From JBFKOL01 sp041628815 (GTDB lineage Bacteria > Bacteroidota > Bacteroidia > Chitinophagales > Saprospiraceae), in NCBI GenBank assembly GCA_041628815.1, contig JBFKOL010000061.1, positions 1-16,287 on the forward strand: 16,287 bases of DNA, given 5' to 3'. The notes beneath the pieces were generated by a model that saw only the letters and a list, made by a program, of their open reading frames with translations, did no database searches and was not told where the DNA came from. Shown here piece by piece: positions 14,713-16,287 of the stretch (its first letter is position 1; every line of letters starts with the position of its first letter). A program made the translations under genes and the position numbers.

Positions 14713-15906
14713 ATGGATTCTCTTACGCAGATCACACTCGGCGCTGCAGTCGGGGAGTTGGTTCTTGGCAGAAAAATTGGCAATCGTGCCATGTTCTGGG
14801 GAGCTGTCGGCGGCACGATCCCAGACCTGGATGTTTTCGCAGGATTCATTGTCTCTCCTTTAACCGATCTTGCCCTTCACCGGGGTTTTTCACATTCCAT
14901 TGCCTTTTCCATTGTGGCAGCTTTATTCCTCGGGTATGTCGTGGAAGGCGTCTACCAATCGAAATATCACAAGTATTTTGGTTTCATCGGCTGGCTGATG
15001 ATACCCGTTGCAGTCATTTATTTCGTAAGACGCATTTTCCTTGAGGGCAATCCGTCTGCGACGGCACTGGTGCTCATCTTCGGACTGTTGATCCTCTATC
15101 TCTACAGGCGTTATTTCAAGAGCCCCTACCAAAAACCTGATGCCACAAGAAAAGAATGGCAATGGCTCTTTTTCTGGGCCTTTTTTACCCATCTTGTTCT
15201 CGACAGTTTCACCACGTACGGCACACAGGTCTTCCAGCCTTTCTCCAATTACAGGGTGGCATTTAATGCCATTTCTGTTGCAGACCCCTTATACACTTTC
15301 CCTTTTTTAAGTTGTGTAATCGCCGCCGCCTTTTTTGGTCGCGGGAATACCTGGAGACGTAAATTGACTTATATAGGTATTGGATTGAGTTCGGCATATC
15401 TCTTGTTCACCGTGGTCAACAAGCAGCGAATCAATGCCGTCTTCCGCAACTCGCTGGAAGCCCAGTCGATCGAATACACAAGGTATATGACTTCCCCAAC
15501 CATCCTGAACAATGTGCTATGGTACTGTCTCGCTGAAACCGAAGACGGGTATTGGCATGGACTCTATTCCCATTTTGATAGTGAAAAAAAGGTCATCCTC
15601 GAATTTACACCAAGAAACGCGGATCTCATCGATGCAGTCCCTGGTGACAGGACTTTGAAGGTGTTGAAATGGTTCAGCAACGACTATTATACGATCACTC
15701 CTTTGGAAGGTGAAGAGGTACAGTTTAACGATATGCGTTTTGGCGTATTTGACTCGGACAGTGAGGAAAAGACCTATATTTTCAACTTTCCGATCAGGAA
15801 AACCGCTGAGGGCACCTATGTCCTCGACGATGTCAATGGGGGACCGCCCCCCGGTGACCGCCAGGAAATGCTCGCCACCCTGTGGGAAAGGATCAAAGGG
15901 ATTTAG
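14713..15906 (+). CDS. DUF457/YdjM-type metal-dependent membrane hydrolase
   Basis: Inner-membrane protein of 397 residues. The N-terminal 240 residues hold the DUF457 (LexA-binding, inner membrane-associated hydrolase) family: MDSLTQITLGAAVGE opening, metal ligand motifs PDLD at 37-40, HRGFSHS at 56-62 (His56, His61) and HLVLDSFTTYGTQ at 160-172 (His160, Asp164). Four to six hydrophobic segments are visible (about 29-50, 60-80, 89-110, 118-132, 150-165, 192-206 and 216-234). Residues about 250-397 form a soluble C-terminal part without a motif I recognise. It begins 5 bases after rnc and is probably co-transcribed with it. Whether it hydrolyses a lipid or another envelope substrate is unknown; the DNA-damage link of YdjM in E. 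coli does not prove the same here. Confidence 0.88.
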   Translation: MDSLTQITLGAAVGELVLGRKIGNRAMFWGAVGGTIPDLDVFAGFIVSPLTDLALHRGFSHSIAFSIVAALFLGYVVEGVYQSKYHKYFGFIGWLMIPVAVIYFVRRIFLEGNPSATALVLIFGLLILYLYRRYFKSPYQKPDATRKEWQWLFFWAFFTHLVLDSFTTYGTQVFQPFSNYRVAFNAISVADPLYTFPFLSCVIAAAFFGRGNTWRRKLTYIGIGLSSAYLLFTVVNKQRINAVFRNSLEAQSIEYTRYMTSPTILNNVLWYCLAETEDGYWHGLYSHFDSEKKVILEFTPRNADLIDAVPGDRTLKVLKWFSNDYYTITPLEGEEVQFNDMRFGVFDSDSEEKTYIFNFPIRKTAEGTYVLDDVNGGPPPGDRQEMLATLWERIKGI

Positions 15907-16028
15907 GGATTGAAGAATTTAAGACCCGACTGCCACGCAAGGCTCTATCATTCACCAATCCTTACTACTTTGAAAAACAATTATTAGTAAACTGAAAACG
16001 GTCAACGCCATTTAGGCATGTGCAACTT

Positions 16029-16095
16029 GTAATCGGTAATCGGTAATCGGTAATCGGTAATCGGTAATCGGTAATCGGTAATCGGTAATCGGTAA
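16029..16095. repeat. Heptanucleotide tandem repeat, unit GTAATCG
   Basis: Nine perfect copies of the 7-base unit GTAATCG (16029-16091) plus four bases of a tenth, with no mismatch. On the other strand the unit reads CGATTAC. Since 7 is not a multiple of 3, all frames read the same peptide periodically, which explains an apparent PITDYRL repeat protein on the minus strand. Confidence 0.95.
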
Positions 16096-16150
16096 CCAAA
16101 AAATATGAGATATCCGACATGTGATTTTCATTTTTGAATGGACCGAACCC

Positions 16151-16192
16151 CACAACTTCACAACTTCACAACTTCACAACTTCACAACTTCA
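16151..16192. repeat. Octanucleotide tandem repeat, unit CACAACTT
   Basis: Five perfect copies of CACAACTT (16151-16190) plus two bases, about 55 bases after the heptamer array. Similar wording (CACAACATCACAAC) occurs once in the spacer at 1558-1571. Confidence 0.93.
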
Positions 16193-16287
16193 TTCATAAT
16201 TCAAACAGTACAGAGATATTGCATGCCTCGATTCAAAGACTCTGAGGGGTCTTCCCTTCTCGGTTTCCTCCGGCGCGCTCCTGTAAC

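Larger units (their letters stand above)
15907..16287. other. Gene-free tail with tandem repeats
   Basis: No supported coding frame. The first 120 bases are unremarkable AT-rich spacer without a clear terminator. Two tandem repeats follow (16029-16095 and 16151-16192). The last 80 bases hold a 7-base-pair hairpin with one G-T pair (AAGACTC, loop TGAG, GGGTCTT at 16236-16253). Short minus-strand frames run off the right edge, but they are too short to call. Confidence 0.6.

Noticed and set aside
15965..16153. Minus-strand frame encoding a repeated PITDYRL peptide
   Set aside because: It is simply the heptamer array read in a frame; no homology, no start signal, and the non-repeat parts have no protein-like character.
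16204..16287. Edge frames on the minus strand and a hairpin at 16236-16253, possibly the end of a gene or an insertion element
   Set aside because: Too short to judge, two minus-strand frames are equally open, and no terminal inverted repeat or T-run is visible.
1..16287. CRISPR array, tRNA or rRNA genes, phage or toxin-antitoxin genes, transposase
   Set aside because: The only regular repeats are microsatellites without spacers, and all gene-size frames are accounted for by core families; no RNA gene was recognised by eye.

Overview
The window looks like ordinary chromosomal DNA of a free-living member of the Bacteroidota. Three things point there: the promoters carry the phylum's -7 box TAnnTTTG (three identical TAATTTTG copies, at padR, pyk and acpP) and no clear Shine-Dalgarno sequences; several families are typical of the phylum (long PspC-domain protein with PadR, DUF4292 lipoprotein, EnvC-like protein with a degenerate LytM domain); and the blocks acpP-fabF-rnc and TPR-DUF4292-EnvC are gene orders known from it. 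I cannot name the genus.

Layout, left to right. (1) Minus strand, 1-1450: a PadR repressor followed by a PspC-domain membrane protein. The PspC reading frame is broken at a run of ten A but clearly continues, one frame over, to the window edge. (2) 1451-1680: a gene-free gap with degenerate simple-sequence words. (3) Minus strand, 1681-3304: a polysaccharide deacetylase and an SDR oxidoreductase, overlapping by 8 bases. (4) Plus strand, 3390-5109: gltX, with a 59-residue gene overlapping its end. (5) Minus strand, 12292 down to 5120: a tightly packed run of pyk, TPR protein, DUF4292 lipoprotein, EnvC-like factor, hflX and an M29 aminopeptidase. (6) Plus strand, 12406-15906: acpP, a strong terminator, fabF, rnc (GTG start) and a DUF457/YdjM-type membrane protein. 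(7) 15907-16287: a gene-free tail with a 7-bp and an 8-bp tandem repeat.

The genes cover glycolysis (pyk), fatty-acid synthesis (acpP, fabF), tRNA charging (gltX), RNA processing (rnc), ribosome rescue (hflX) and cell-envelope work (TPR protein, DUF4292, EnvC, PspC, deacetylase). pyk and acpP are transcribed divergently from a 113-base spacer with a -7 box for each.

I found no phage, CRISPR, toxin-antitoxin, transposase or RNA gene, and no clearly new multi-gene system. The observations most worth following are the A10 frame break in the PspC gene, the repeat-rich operator upstream of padR, and the simple-sequence words shared by two distant intergenic gaps.
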